A stretch of 64,000 nucleotides of DNA from positions 60,896,369 to 60,960,368 of the forward strand of contig OY804588.1 in the NCBI GenBank assembly GCA_963680875.1, given 5' to 3'. The notes beneath the pieces are model-generated. The model was not told the origin of the DNA, searched no databases, and saw only the letters and a list, made by a program, of their open reading frames with translations. Below, one piece after another: positions 45,062 through 55,625 of this stretch (its first letter is position 1; every line of letters begins with the position of its first letter). Position numbers and translations under genes: made by a program. This DNA comes from Bathymodiolus brooksi (lineage: Eukaryota; Mollusca; Bivalvia; Mytilida; Modiolidae).

Positions 45062-45157
45062 TTCCCTCGACGGGATTTGAACTCACACCATTGATACACT
45101 GGAGCACCATTCGCTTAGCCTTACGACCAGCGCCCTAGACCACTCGACCACATCCAC
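45062..45157 (-). repeat. tRNA-like sequence (SINE head or tRNA pseudogene)
   Basis: Minus strand: gtggtcgagtggtctagggc is a good A box and gtgagttcaaatcccgtcga a good B box, with a long variable region between, as in Leu/Ser tRNAs. The acceptor stem does not pair well and no CCA or clean anticodon arm can be shown, so I do not call a tRNA gene. It lies in the last intron of the multi-exon gene. Confidence 0.5.
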
Positions 45158-45611
45158 TCCCTAAAAAGGAGCTTCAATAATCGTAGTGTTACCTTGTCTC
45201 GTAAGGCAAATCTAGGGATAGACGTAAGACATGTGTATAAGCGTGTGTAGATGGTACATATATACTTAATATTATAATTTGACAGCAATCTAACTCAGCA
45301 ATTTTTAATATATTGTATAGGATAATGAAGAATTCACTATACAGTCACAGGAAATAAAGTATATTATACAAACGTCTAAGCAAGTGACAACCATACAATA
45401 TATCTGTCCCACTGGATCTCAACGTTACTTGCGATACTAGGTTAATACTAAATATTAAATATATGTCTGAAAATATATATTTGGTCAGCAATATCTGACA
45501 TGCATTTTCTATTACTAGTATATGTATTTACGTTCTAAGTTTAATGTTGTGATGTCCGTTACGATTTCCACATAAAAACGATGCACGGTTGGTCTTTTTA
45601 AGGAGGGCTCA

Positions 45612-45745
45612 TGTCTTATTTACATTATTTGTGTTTGTTTGAGGATAGTGGTGTCCAACACATATTGTGTTGTAATTTTGCTTTGGTTTTTTTCGTCTTA
45701 TGTACCGTTTGCTGTCCCTTGGGTATTCTCTAACGTTTATTTATG
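45612..45745 (+). repeat. Dispersed repeat, second copy of 301-447
   Basis: tcttatttacattatttgtg ... tagtggtg ... attctctaacgtttatttat as at the window start. Confidence 0.55.
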
Positions 45746-45844
45746 ATAAGCATCAATCTACTTTTTAAATAATATTTAAAACTTACCATTTTCTATCCCT
45801 TTTCTCTCATGTGTAAGGGTTTATTATATCATGGCCATGGTTAG

Positions 45845-46028
45845 TACCTATCACCACTAAAGTTGTGAGTTCGAATCCCGTTCATGGCGAGGTGTAAGTT
45901 TGTCAGTGACTTGCGACAGGTCGGTGGATTTCTCCAGGTACTATGATTTCCTTCACCAATAAAACTGATCACCACGATATAACTGAAATATTGTTGGAAG
46001 TGATGTTAAACACCATAACCATAACCTT
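45845..46028 (+). mobile_element. SINE family A, 5'-truncated
   Basis: From cctatcaccactaaagttgt through gtttgtcagtgacttgcgac to ggaagtgatgttaaacacca. It ends 35 bases from an exon of the minus-strand gene, within its last intron. Confidence 0.8.
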
Positions 46029-46062
46029 TAATATTTAAGTTAAGCCTGATTTCAATACATAC

Positions 46063-46174
46063 TCTTCTAGCGTTCTAAGAACTTGTTGGAGCCTCTTCTT
46101 CTGTTCAGCTACTGATATACCCATTAGCTTACTACCAGCTAACGAGCTGAAGAACCTTAGAGCAACCTGTCTTT
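46063..46174 (-). CDS. Unknown multi-exon protein, exon 5
   Basis: Minus strand: acceptor attttatttacag, 112 bases, donor GTATGT. Frame: (E)RQVALRFFSSLAGSKLMGIS then VAEQKKRLQQVLRTLE. Entry needs one base from the previous exon and exit leaves two; both agree with the neighbours. Helical, charged, likely an alpha-helical segment. Confidence 0.75.
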
Positions 46175-46202
46175 CTGTAAATAAAATGATTAAGAAAACA
46201 AC

Positions 46203-46700
46203 CCATCAGTACAGCTGATACGATATCCCCGAGTGTATGGTTCCTATCATGACTTCTTTGATAAAGGTTGGTGCTACTAAACTACGTGTTCCTAGTTGGG
46301 AAGGCGAGGTCATCACTTTGAAGGTTTTTACGGTTACCATCATTACTTGACTACGTGTTCCTAGTTGGGAAGGCGAGGTCATCACTTTGAAGGTTTTTAC
46401 GGTTACCATCATTACTTGACTACGTGTTCCTAGTTGGGAAGGCGAGGTCATCACTTTGAAGGTTTTACGGTTACCATCATTACTTGACTACGTGTTCCTA
46501 GTTGGGAAGGCGAGGTCATCACTTTGAAGGTTTTTACGGTTACCATCATTACTTGACTACGTGTTCCTAGTTGGGAAGGCGAGGTCATCACTTTGAAGGT
46601 TTTACGGTTACCATCATTACTTGACTACGTGTTCCTAGTTGGGAAGGAGAGGTCATCACTTTGAAGGTTTCACAGTCACCATCATTACTTGATTAATCGT
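46203..46700 (+). mobile_element. Penelope-like element fragment expanded into a 69-bp minisatellite
   Basis: Plus strand begins RYPRVYGSYHDFFDK, the same stretch as SYHDVLDEG in the 43-kb copy. The next piece, actacgtgttcctagttggg then aaggcgaggtcatcactttg, aaggtttttacggttaccat, repeats six times from 46281 at 69 or 68-base spacing (46350, 46419, 46487, 46556, 46624). In other copies this piece occurs once. Confidence 0.75.
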
Positions 46701-46979
46701 TATATAATACATCTGTATCTATAAGGATACGTTGTAGCAACCAATTCTGGCTTATATCCAACGGTAGAGAGAACACCGTCGATTCATTGACGGTTTGCGA
46801 GAGCAAATTTGAAGCTCTCAACACTAGCTGCGCACACAACGGAGTCTTCTTGATGGTTCCAGTCAATTAGGGTTTTAACAAAGAATGAATTTGAGAATTG
46901 ATGTGTTTTGCTTGATGGAATGTCAAAACACTTTGTACTGTTATTCACTTGTTTTTCGACGATGTTAGTTGCTTAAGTG

Positions 46980-47240
46980 TCGTAACCACAATTTTGTCCT
47001 TTCTTCATTCATGACTTATCACCGGAAATGTAGCAAGAGTAAAACTGTGATTTCCACTAGTGGCTTATGAACTGCTTACCCTTCCGGAGCACGCGAGATC
47101 ATCCCCGTTTTTAGTGAGGTCCATGCTGCTTATTCGTCAGTTTTGTAGATCATTTTGTCCTTTTGTCGTTTTTCTCTTGGCCGTTGTATTATCCCGCCTT
47201 TTTATTACCCATTTGGTAGCCTCAAACTTTTCTTACAAGT
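46980..47240 (+). mobile_element. Penelope-like element 3' end
   Basis: cattcatgacttatcaccgg, cttacccttccggagcacgc, tgtcgtttttctcttggccg and cattttggtagcctcaaact-like landmarks in the order expected after the fragment at 46203-46700; the two may be one copy with a 280-base interruption. Confidence 0.65.
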
Positions 47241-47600
47241 AACCTAAAATCACTGCAACATGATTGTTATGGTATTCATAACTTGAGAAGACGAATAAAA
47301 TTAAAATTCAGAAATATTAATTACATTTTGTATCTTTAAAAACAATAGCATAAACACAAATATCTAATAGTTTTCATGAGTTTTCAAATGTAGGAGTGAG
47401 GTGTGCATACAATTTTTTGCTGAAATAGTCTATAGATGCAAAAAAGGGCAATATTTCCTTAAAAAACGGGCATTTCAAACTTTCGCAACGATATGTGAAT
47501 CTCAATATTACAATAAGCAAGTATGCATTCAAAGCTTTTGTGATGGACAATCGGACAGGACGAAAACAATATGTTGTTTCCACCAAGGTATAATTCTTAC

Positions 47601-47805
47601 CTTCCTCGGTTGCGTGATCTAACCATCTCTCAACAGTATCTTTGGCATCTGGTAAAAGCGATTTCTTTAGTGTGTTGTCTAACTGATGTTTCTTTTCCGT
47701 CATGCGCAATAAACGCTCAATTACCTTCCGGTCTGCCTGTGGTGCCAACTTAAAGTAATGTTCAGCTGTCCTGACAGTATGGGGTTGCAATGATTTTTGA
47801 AATTC
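47601..47805 (-). CDS. Unknown multi-exon protein, exon 4
   Basis: Minus strand: acceptor ttatcttcatttag, 205 bases, donor GTAAGA. Frame: EFQKSLQPHTVRTAEHYFKL, APQADRKVIERLL, LLPDAKDTVERWLDHATEE. Enters in phase 0 and leaves one base, which the next exon completes as GAA. Predicted helical; no known domain recognised. Confidence 0.75.
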
Positions 47806-47826
47806 CTAAATGAAGATAAACAAATA

Positions 47827-48002
47827 CAATCAAACCTGTATTAAGAGGTCATCTTTGGGATAACGAAAAGTGGCCTTATAAGTCAGGTGACCTTTTAAAA
47901 GAGGTTTAATTCATATGAAATTTTCAATGACAGGACAAGAAAAATGTCCTTTTAATACAGGTGACTGATTAATAGAGGTGACTGCATGGGCAGGTTTGAC
48001 TG
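47827..48002. mobile_element. MITE related to the 143-bp satellite
   Basis: Starts caatcaaacctgtattaaga after TA and ends gcaggtttgactg before TA. Internal words gtggccttataagtcaggtg and cttttaaaagaggtttaatt match the satellite's MITE half. It sits 22 bases from exon 4, in an intron. Confidence 0.75.
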
Positions 48003-48289
48003 TACATCAATGTCACGTGAGCCATTTTTATTTCGATATCACATGTTACAGCATTACGGCAATGTGGCCTTGAATGTCGGACAAAAAAGCCAAACGACAT
48101 GTTGAATGAGTCAGCACACGACATTATGTGGTACAACAATTTGTATTAGCTCCGTTTCAATCTGTGTTTGGACTTTTCAGTCTGTATTTAGACTAGTTGT
48201 CTGTAAAGGCTCCGTTTGCATATTCATAAAACAAATGGCAATTTCTAATGTATTTTAACTTGTTAGTTTGTTCTTATAGAATAAGGGTC

Positions 48290-48535
48290 CGGGTGGCTCA
48301 ATGAGTTGGATTATCTAACAACTCATACAAGCCTATCACCAATACGGCGTGGGTTCGCGCCGGGCTTTGTAAATTACAAAATAGGGTGCACTCGACTCGC
48401 AGCCGCAAGTGATAGTTTACCAGTTGCTTGCCCATGGTCGGTGGTTCTTTCCGGGTACTCCGGCTTCTTCCACCACTAAAACTGGTCACCATGATATAGC
48501 TGAAATGTTGCTGAAAGTGGCGTTAAACACAATCA
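48290..48535 (+). mobile_element. SINE family C, near full length
   Basis: gggtggctcaatgagttgga, caccaatacggcgtgggttc, atagctgaaatgttgctgaa then agtggcgttaaacac and an A-rich tail. The same family as 5751-6029. Confidence 0.85.
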
Positions 48536-48912
48536 AAATCAAATCAAAAAATCAAAATCTTATAAAATAATGTACAGATGTGAATGCATAATACATTATA
48601 ATTTCAAAGGGCTAATAAACAGACGATCTTTCGAGTGGATCGCCTGCAGCTGAACAATATCATAAAATAAAGATACAATATCAAAAATGTTTTAGAAATA
48701 ACATTCAAAATGACAATTCTAATCTGTAAGGACATGTTGATGATAGCTTCCACTTCAAACGGAAGGATGTTAATAATTTATCTAAAAAAAAGTCATACGT
48801 GAATAGATCACCAGAAAAAAAGAAAGGAAAATAAAGATTATTAGATTAGTAACCAATTTCCTTAATCGAGCTAATTGCCATGCGTTCAAGTGATTTTCTT
48901 TCTATTCCTTAC

Positions 48913-49190
48913 CTTTCGGATCTCTATTTCATGGTCATCCTCAGTTTTTTTTACTTCCGGTTTAGTTGTTTTCAGGTCTGTGACTGCTCTTTTTAATTCT
49001 TCCGGTACTTGATGTATTGCGACTGATGGTGGTTTCTTTAAATCAGTTCGGGATCTTTGAGGTTTCATAACGGTAGGTACGGCAGTTTTTTGCAATAATG
49101 GTCCGTTCATGGTTTCGGGTATTTTCGTCAATTCACGAGTCATTCCATTGGTGGGTGAATTCTTACCTTTTCGTAATTTTATATTCGGAA
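48913..49190 (-). CDS. Unknown multi-exon protein, exon 3
   Basis: Minus strand: acceptor ttatatatttcag, 278 bases, donor GTAAGG. The frame is polar and basic, likely disordered: PNIKLRKGKNSPTNG, MTRELTKIPETMNG, PEELKRAVTDLKTTKPEVKK, DDHEIEIRK. Two leading bases complete a codon (CTT) begun by the exon at 54364-54417. An internal GTAAGA at 49169-49164 could act as an alternative donor. Confidence 0.75.
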
Positions 49191-49519
49191 CTGAAATATA
49201 TAAAAACAGCTAGAAACGTCTTTGTATGTCCTTTTCATCCCCAATAAAAAATACAAATTATGTAAAGATTTTATTGGCAAATTTAAGAAAAAACTATTCA
49301 TTTTTGTCCCTATTTCAGGGCGAATGGGTATATCCACCTTAAGTTTTTAAATTTCGAGACAGCTAGCCACGCCATGGGGGTTCACCGGTCAGTTCCTTAT
49401 ACCTGTCTAGTCTGTTCCCCCAATCAGATCTGGTAATCAAGATACAGATGAAACATTGCTGAACGTGACGATCAATACGCATAACCCAATAAAACAACCA
49501 CATATTTCAGGAGCCGGTG

Positions 49520-49705
49520 TTCTAGAGCCATTTCCCCCCCTAGCCATCTTTCCCCCCGGAACAATGGCTATATAGCCATATTTCCCCCCGGAACATTGGC
49601 TATATAGCCATCTTTCCCCCTTCCTTATCAGGGGGGGGGGGGGGGGGGTGGCTTTATAGTAGAATTTCCCCCCGGAAAAATGGCTATATAGTGGGTTTTC
49701 CCCCT
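49520..49705. repeat. C-tract and palindrome repeat
   Basis: Units tttccccccggaacaatggc then tatatagccat repeat about four times; atggctatatagccat is a perfect 16-bp palindrome. An 18-G run at 49631-49648 interrupts it. Not coding. Confidence 0.8.
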
Positions 49706-49766
49706 AAATGTTATTTCTAATCTATTATAAATAAGTTATGATTTATTTGCATTAAGATACATTTAT

Positions 49767-49768
<2 letters not shown>

Positions 49769-49816
<48 letters not shown>

Positions 49817-49817
49817 T
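49769..49817. repeat. (ATT)n microsatellite
   Basis: Sixteen ATT units; an AAT run at 50014-50051 (twelve units) lies in complementary sense 200 bases on. Confidence 0.95.
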
Positions 49818-50013
49818 ATATACTTAGAGTAAAATACATATACATTTTTATTATGCATGATGCATGACTTTGTAAGACATGTATCACCTACCCTATATCG
49901 CATCCCTACTCGGGTGCTATTTGAAGAGTTATACATGATCAAACTTATACCACATGCTATGTCAAGCCTTGACCAATATCACCCCTAATATAAGATAATA
50001 CTAATACTAATAC

Positions 50014-50050
<37 letters not shown>

Positions 50051-50289
50051 TAGATGACATGAAGATGGAAACTATCTCTAAGGACCCCGCCGTTGCAAAT
50101 AAAGTCAATATCATTATTATATAAAATTTATTTTGTCAAGAGACAACATATTGACAATGAAACATTATTACAAAGCACAATTCTGTGACATTGAGGTTAT
50201 CATTAACACCAAAATCAAGTATTTATTTCTGCATTTAATGCTGTAAATTTCATGAAAATCAGATAAGGAATGACTTAATGAGAATGTTA

Positions 50290-50352
50290 TGAAAATAAAT
50301 GGTTTTATATGAAATATATAGGGAGGATGGCAGAAACGGAATCACTTTTGTC
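50290..50352. mobile_element. Solo end of a mariner-like MITE
   Basis: ggttttatatgaaatatata then gggaggatggcagaaacgga and cttttgtccac resembles the right end of the 39365-39857 element. No left end found. Coverage by other features between 49818 and 50663 is nil. Confidence 0.45.
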
Positions 50353-50663
50353 CACATACATAGAACAGATAAAGCTGACTCTTTTAAAACACATGATTTC
50401 ACTTTCGGTTCTTTGTGGGAGGGTAGTGATGCTTCATGTTTTGTGTTTTATTTCTTTTTGATTTCATGTTTCACTAGTGTTATTTTTGTCTATCCGAATC
50501 GTGGTTTTATACTTTTCCCTGTGATTGGTATGTTACCTTTTATACTTTTATAACTTTTTATATACAGGTATTCATTAAATACACAATTTTTTTTTACACC
50601 AACAGGATTTGCTAATGACTAAATACACATCGATTATATCATATGAACTCAAATAATATCGGG

Positions 50664-50990
50664 GGCCCTCGTGGCCTTGATCATATGGTAGTTGGATTTA
50701 CAACTACCTATTTTGATCGTTTGTTTATATCTGCATTGAATTGGAGTTTCTAATTACGTGGGTAATTAGTGCACATTACCACCAACGATGTGAGTTAGAA
50801 TCCCTTTCATCGCGAGGGGCCTACTCGATACAACATTATGTGATGAAGTTTGTCAGTGACTTGCGGCAAGTCAGTGGTTTTCTCCGGGTCCTCCGATATC
50901 CTCCTCCAATAAAAACTGACCACCACGATATAGCTGAAAAATTGTTGAAAGTGGCGTTAAACACCATCAAACAAACAAACAACCAAACAA
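50664..50990 (+). mobile_element. SINE family A with 55-bp insertion
   Basis: Head gggggccctcgtggccttga, then about 55 foreign bases (50711-50768) before gtaattagtgcacattacca, body gtttgtcagtgacttgcggc, tail ttgttgaaagtggcgttaaa. Confidence 0.8.
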
Positions 50991-52438
50991 ACAATATCGA
51001 CGAAGAGCTCTTCAATTTCGGAGGTTTGCACAGTCATAATACAAATGTACATATTTGAAAATCTAACAATTGTGATTTTGTTCCTTCTGAAAAAAAACTC
51101 CGGAATAAAATATGCAAAAGATATATAACTAACACCATTGGAGCATGATAAGAATCTAAAATAAAGGAGAAATATAGTATCAGAATACATACATTTTATG
51201 TCGAGCAGATCTAGCTATAGAAGACTAAGTTATGTTGTTGAAATACAAATATCATTAAAGATATTATAGCCGTGAATTCATTATAACTGAGGGTATGCAT
51301 TATCATCACAACCTAAAAGTTGTCAATTTAAATTTTACGAAAATGTTGAGCATGCGCTGTACATTTTCCGGAAGTTGGGATTTTGCATTTTTTTAAACTT
51401 TTATTACACATATCAATTAGGAGTCAATTCCTGCAGATTCAATATGGTTAAGTTTTTTTCCTGACACTGATTGAGTTTTCGTCAGAGGTGAATCTTGTGT
51501 TTTCTGCAATATTGCATTTTGTTATATTTCAAAATTAGGGCAAAAATTATCAAGATGAGACTGACAGGATTGCTAATGGATGAAACAATAAATTCAAGAT
51601 ATCAATGACTGAATACACAATTGTGCAATCTGACGAACTAGTGTTAAATAGTGTATAAAAATAAACAAACAAACAAAAATCAACTAAAAGGTAAATGTGA
51701 ATAAAAAAACAAACATTCAGATTTGGACAAATGAATGCTGTAAAAAAAAAAAAAATGAAAAATACATATTAAAAAAAAAGATAATTTTTTCCTGAAAAGT
51801 ATATTAATACTTTCTATGATCACTACGTACATATTGGGTTATATTCGATATGAACATTACATTAAAAAGAAAAATATCGTTCAACGTGTATATAGAAGCT
51901 ATCAAATTTCTTCAAATTAAAAGCTTTGTTTCCTTTTAATTTGGAAAATAGTTAAGGGTATGGATAAAACAAACGAAATGCTAGTTCATTTTGTTGTGAC
52001 TGGTTACATTGTCAACTATTATTGTTTAACTTTTATTTTTCATATGAAAATACTTTTTTTAACCAATAAATAATGAATTCACAGCTGTGTGTATTGTATA
52101 TTACTAAAAAGTTTAAATCTACTTTTAATTTTGCTACAAGGAGAATATAGAAATGAGACTGAAATGTGGTAAAGATCTGAATCATGGAAATGTTTGATGT
52201 CTTACATTTAGTACTGCTGGACGAACCTGAAATTGGCATTAAGAAAGATCAGTTATGAATTTGTTTTGTCCAAAGAGTATTTAATTTCATTCTTTATTTA
52301 TTTCATGAGGATTACATACAGTCAGAGGTTACTAGTAGCTCTCCTAAACATAGATAAATACAACAGCATCGTGAATAATACTAAAGAATACAAATTAATG
52401 AAGAGAAAAGACAAGACAATACTATAATTCAAGACAAG

Positions 52439-52445
<7 letters not shown>
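50991..52445. other. Intronic AT-rich stretch
   Basis: Within the largest intron of the minus-strand gene (49191-54363). Poly-A runs near 51740; no repeat copy or exon supported. Confidence 0.35.

Positions 52446-52489
<44 letters not shown>
52446..52489. repeat. (CT)n microsatellite
   Basis: Twenty-two tandem ct units. Confidence 0.95.
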
Positions 52490-52492
<3 letters not shown>

Positions 52493-52850
52493 GGTGATCA
52501 TTATAGATAATAATAAGGTAATGATAAGGGAAGATCAGTTGTTTATAAGAAAAACAAATTATAATGGCAAGTGTGGGTAAAATAAAATAATTACTGGTAA
52601 AATACTGATTATAAAGTATTCTGACGAGGAAAAACTCTCATTAAAAAGTATTATCGAATAAACCTGTGAGTAGACTTAATAAATTCCAAAGAATAATGGT
52701 CTCTTAACCAACAGATTATACCTTCCTAGCTAGTAGTCAGTTAACTACAAGCATTCACTTTAATGTAACGGTATATGTTAACTACGAGCATTCAATGACC
52801 CTGCTATTGTACTGTCTATATTTATGTTGGCATTCATTTTGTTTTAATAG

Positions 52851-53056
52851 TGTGTGGTCTTTTTGTGTGGAAGCGAATCTGTGCAGGTTTGCTTAACGCC
52901 TGTTTATGTCGACACTGTAGTTGGAGATCAGGTTATCAAGGGGAGACGGGTGAGAACCATTAACAGATTTAACACCGCCACAGTTGTGTACATGTCACAA
53001 GCCAGGGCGTGGAGTCCCAACTTCGTGGTCTCTTTTATGTGCAATGATCTGAGGTG
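52851..53056 (+). CDS. Candidate plus-strand exon, unknown protein
   Basis: Acceptor cattttgttttaatag, 206 bases, donor GTAAGT. Frame from 52851: CVVFLCGSESVQVCLTPVYV, DTVVGDQVIKGRRVRTINRF, SFMCNDLR; phase 2 at the end. Both splice signals are strong, the frame is open and base composition is richer in GC than around. It lies antisense inside the large intron of the minus-strand gene. No partner exon found; family unknown. Confidence 0.4.
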
Positions 53057-53360
53057 GTAAGTTGTTGTTAGTCTTGTTGATATTGGTAGAATTGTTGACC
53101 ATCGGGTACATATTTAAGATTTTTCAGAAGGGAATACAATTTTCTGTTTTATTTTTATATAAACTTCATAAAGAAATCGAAAAAACGGAAACAAAAAATC
53201 GCTTCCTGTCACCTTTAAACTTTCCTTTCATACATATATACTAATGTGGAATGTGGTCGTACGGATGAACAGCTTTAGTGGATATCATGCTGTTTTCATG
53301 GTAAAATATGCAACAAATCATACGTTTCAAAACTATATGCGAATCAGTTTGCCTATTGTG

Positions 53361-53838
53361 ATCAGATATATCATGTTAGGGATCAATCAGATATATCATG
53401 CTAGGGATCAACCAGATATATCATGCTAGGATCAATCAGATATATCATGCTAGGGATCAATCAGATATATCATGCTAGGGATCAATCAGATATATCATGC
53501 TAGGGATCAATCAGATATATCATGCTAGGGTTCAATCAGATATATCATGCTAGGGATCAATCAGATATATCATGCTAGGGATCAATCAGATATATCATGC
53601 TAGGGATCAATCAGATATATCATGCTAGGGATCAATCAGATATAACATGCTAAGGATCAATCAGATATATCATGCTAGGGATTAATCAGATATATCATGC
53701 TAGGGATCAATCAGATATATCATGCTAGGGATCAATCAGATATAACATGCTAGGGATCAATCAGATATATCATGCTAGGGATTAATCAGATATATCATGC
53801 TAGGGATCAATCAGATATATCATGCTAGGGATCAATCA
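53361..53838. repeat. 25-bp tandem repeat, about 19 copies
   Basis: Unit agatatatcatgctagggat then caatc, highly uniform; a few taacatg and attaatc variants. Confidence 0.95.
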
Positions 53839-53869
53839 TGTTCTTATTCTTATTGGGTTAGGATTATTG

Positions 53870-54125
53870 TTATTGTGTTTAACGCCATTTTAAAACAATA
53901 TTTCAGTTATATTGATGGACGAACCTGAGTACCGGGAGAAAACAACCGACCTGACGCAAGTCACTGACAAACTTTACCACATAAACGAACCAGAGTACCG
54001 GGAGAAAACGAACCACCGACCTGACGCAAGTCACTGACAAACTTTACCACATAAACGAACCAGAGTACCGGGAGAAAACCACCGACCTGACGCAAGTCAC
54101 TGACAAACTTTACCACATAAACTTG
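53870..54125 (-). mobile_element. SINE family A, antisense, with internal triplication
   Basis: tgtgtttaacgccattttaa begins the antisense tail; then the segment gagtaccgggagaaaac ... ctgacgcaagtcactgacaa ... tttaccacata occurs three times (about 53926, 53991, 54062). Confidence 0.8.
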
Positions 54126-54363
54126 TCTAATCCGAACACCAGTCTATTCCATACAAAAAGATCATTCCCAAATGGTTTTCCGTGGAGACAAGTTTTATGT
54201 TTCAAGTATCAAAGTTGTGGTTTTACCTTTTGATGCATAACCGATATATAGAACCAAGAGGTGTATTGGCCTTTGTAGAAATGTAAATAATCTGTTTATA
54301 CCCCCCACCCCCCTTTTTTCTTCTTTTTTTTTAGGTCTGGAGGGTTAGATTGAAAATACTTAC

Positions 54364-54417
54364 GTGACATTTGTCTACAAATCTTCTCAGGAGGAGTAGG
54401 GGGTTTCTTCATCTCAT
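54364..54417 (-). CDS. Unknown multi-exon protein, exon 2
   Basis: Minus strand: acceptor ttttttatattcaag, 54 bases, donor GTAAGT. Frame (D)EMKKPPTPPEKICRQMS plus one base. It enters needing one base from the exon at 56990-57053 (G, giving GAT) and gives one base (C) to the next exon. Confidence 0.75.
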
Positions 54418-54574
54418 CTTGAATATAAAAAAAATAAAAATAAAACTTCAAATGTATATTTCTGTTAATAGTTCACATCAATAATATTCGATGAGTTATA
54501 ATGGTCACATGATTTTACCAGAAAAAGAAAAGGTAATAATTTTGGTCTGTATAAACACGCGTATCTCTCACCTC

Positions 54575-54786
54575 TGACCTGCTCGTCTCAAGTATGGTAG
54601 ATTATTGGTTCGAGCCCCGGTCGGGTCAAACCAAAATCTATAAAATATGTATGTGTTGCTTCTCCGCTAAGCACGAAGCATTAAGGAAAAAGAGAAACTG
54701 GTTGGCTCGAAGCATAATGATGTGTTCCAGTGGAGCGACAAGTCTACCTGCGGTCTGTTGGTCCAGTGAGCTAGCACTATAAAAAT
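54575..54786 (+). mobile_element. SINE family B, 5' part
   Basis: ctgctcgtctcaagtatggt, ggttcgagccccggtcgggt, gcttctccgctaagcacgaa, stopping at actataaaaat. The remainder is at 55497-55625. Confidence 0.8.
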
Positions 54787-55496
54787 AGAGCTGCAATAAT
54801 GTAGCTCCTGTGACAAACTTGTGTCTCGGCAGAGCTACAACGTGGTCCCATTCGTTACAATGGAGCAAAAAAAAAAGTTGCAGTTGAAACATAAAAACTC
54901 ACTATTTACGCTTCAAACATTTCATTATAACAATTACTGATGATCCCAGTCCTTGTTAAATCGGTTTGGCTGAGAAATATATGCTTTTCAAAGTTAGCAA
55001 CAACCTTGTTCAAATTTATCGATCGTTTTCCATAACCGGAAACTACGGAAGGCGGAGCTTTTCTAAATATGGTATTTCTTATTACAACCTGATGTAAACA
55101 TTCCAATCGTAACTACTCGGCCATTCTCGCTACCCTGTTATTTGCAGGGTAGCGAGAATGGCCGAGTAGTTACGATTGGTAAACATTCACGCCTAAATCG
55201 CCAAATATGGTATCGACATCCAAATAGTGAGGCCGAAATGACGAAATTCAAAATTTTCAAAGAGAAGATTTTATTTTGTGGGAATTACATTCTAAAATAC
55301 TGGTAGGTGATAAAAACTTGTTATAATAATGGACAAAAGGAAAGGTTATGTCTTATTATTGATAAATGCAGGCGTCAGAAGCTCTGTAAGCGAGCGCAAA
55401 AAATCTCGGCGGCTGCTCCATTACGTGTAATGGCATCCCGTTATAACCCTTGCGAGTAAGCGAGCATTTAGGGTTTTATTATTAGAACTATAAAAA
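54787..55496. mobile_element. 710-bp insertion within a SINE
   Basis: Flanked by actataaaaat on both sides (54776-54786 and 55497-55507), which rejoins the SINE exactly when removed. The insert has agagctgcaataatgtagct at its left and gggttttattattaga at its right, no long coding frame and no A-tail. Its class is unknown. Confidence 0.65.
55103..55179. mobile_element. 77-bp perfect fold-back element
   Basis: Arms of 35 bases (55103-55137, beginning ccaatcgtaactactcggcc; 55145-55179) are perfect reverse complements around ttatttg. taaacatt flanks it on both sides (55095-55102, 55180-55187), an 8-bp direct repeat. Confidence 0.85.
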
Positions 55497-55625
55497 TCCA
55501 ACTCAGCGGACATCATCTTCATCATATCGAATGTAACTTGTTCTCGCCACGATATGGCTAAAATAATTGCTCATTTGGCTTTAAACAACAACCACTCACT
55601 CACAATCACTCACTCACTTATAAAA
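55497..55625 (+). mobile_element. SINE family B, 3' part
   Basis: actataaaaatccaactcag then cggacatcatcttcatcata and cattactcactc-type tail; continues the copy broken at 54786. Confidence 0.8.

Noticed and set aside
46206..46454. 82-codon minus-strand repeat protein
   Set aside because: A by-product of the 69-bp minisatellite in a retroelement remnant.
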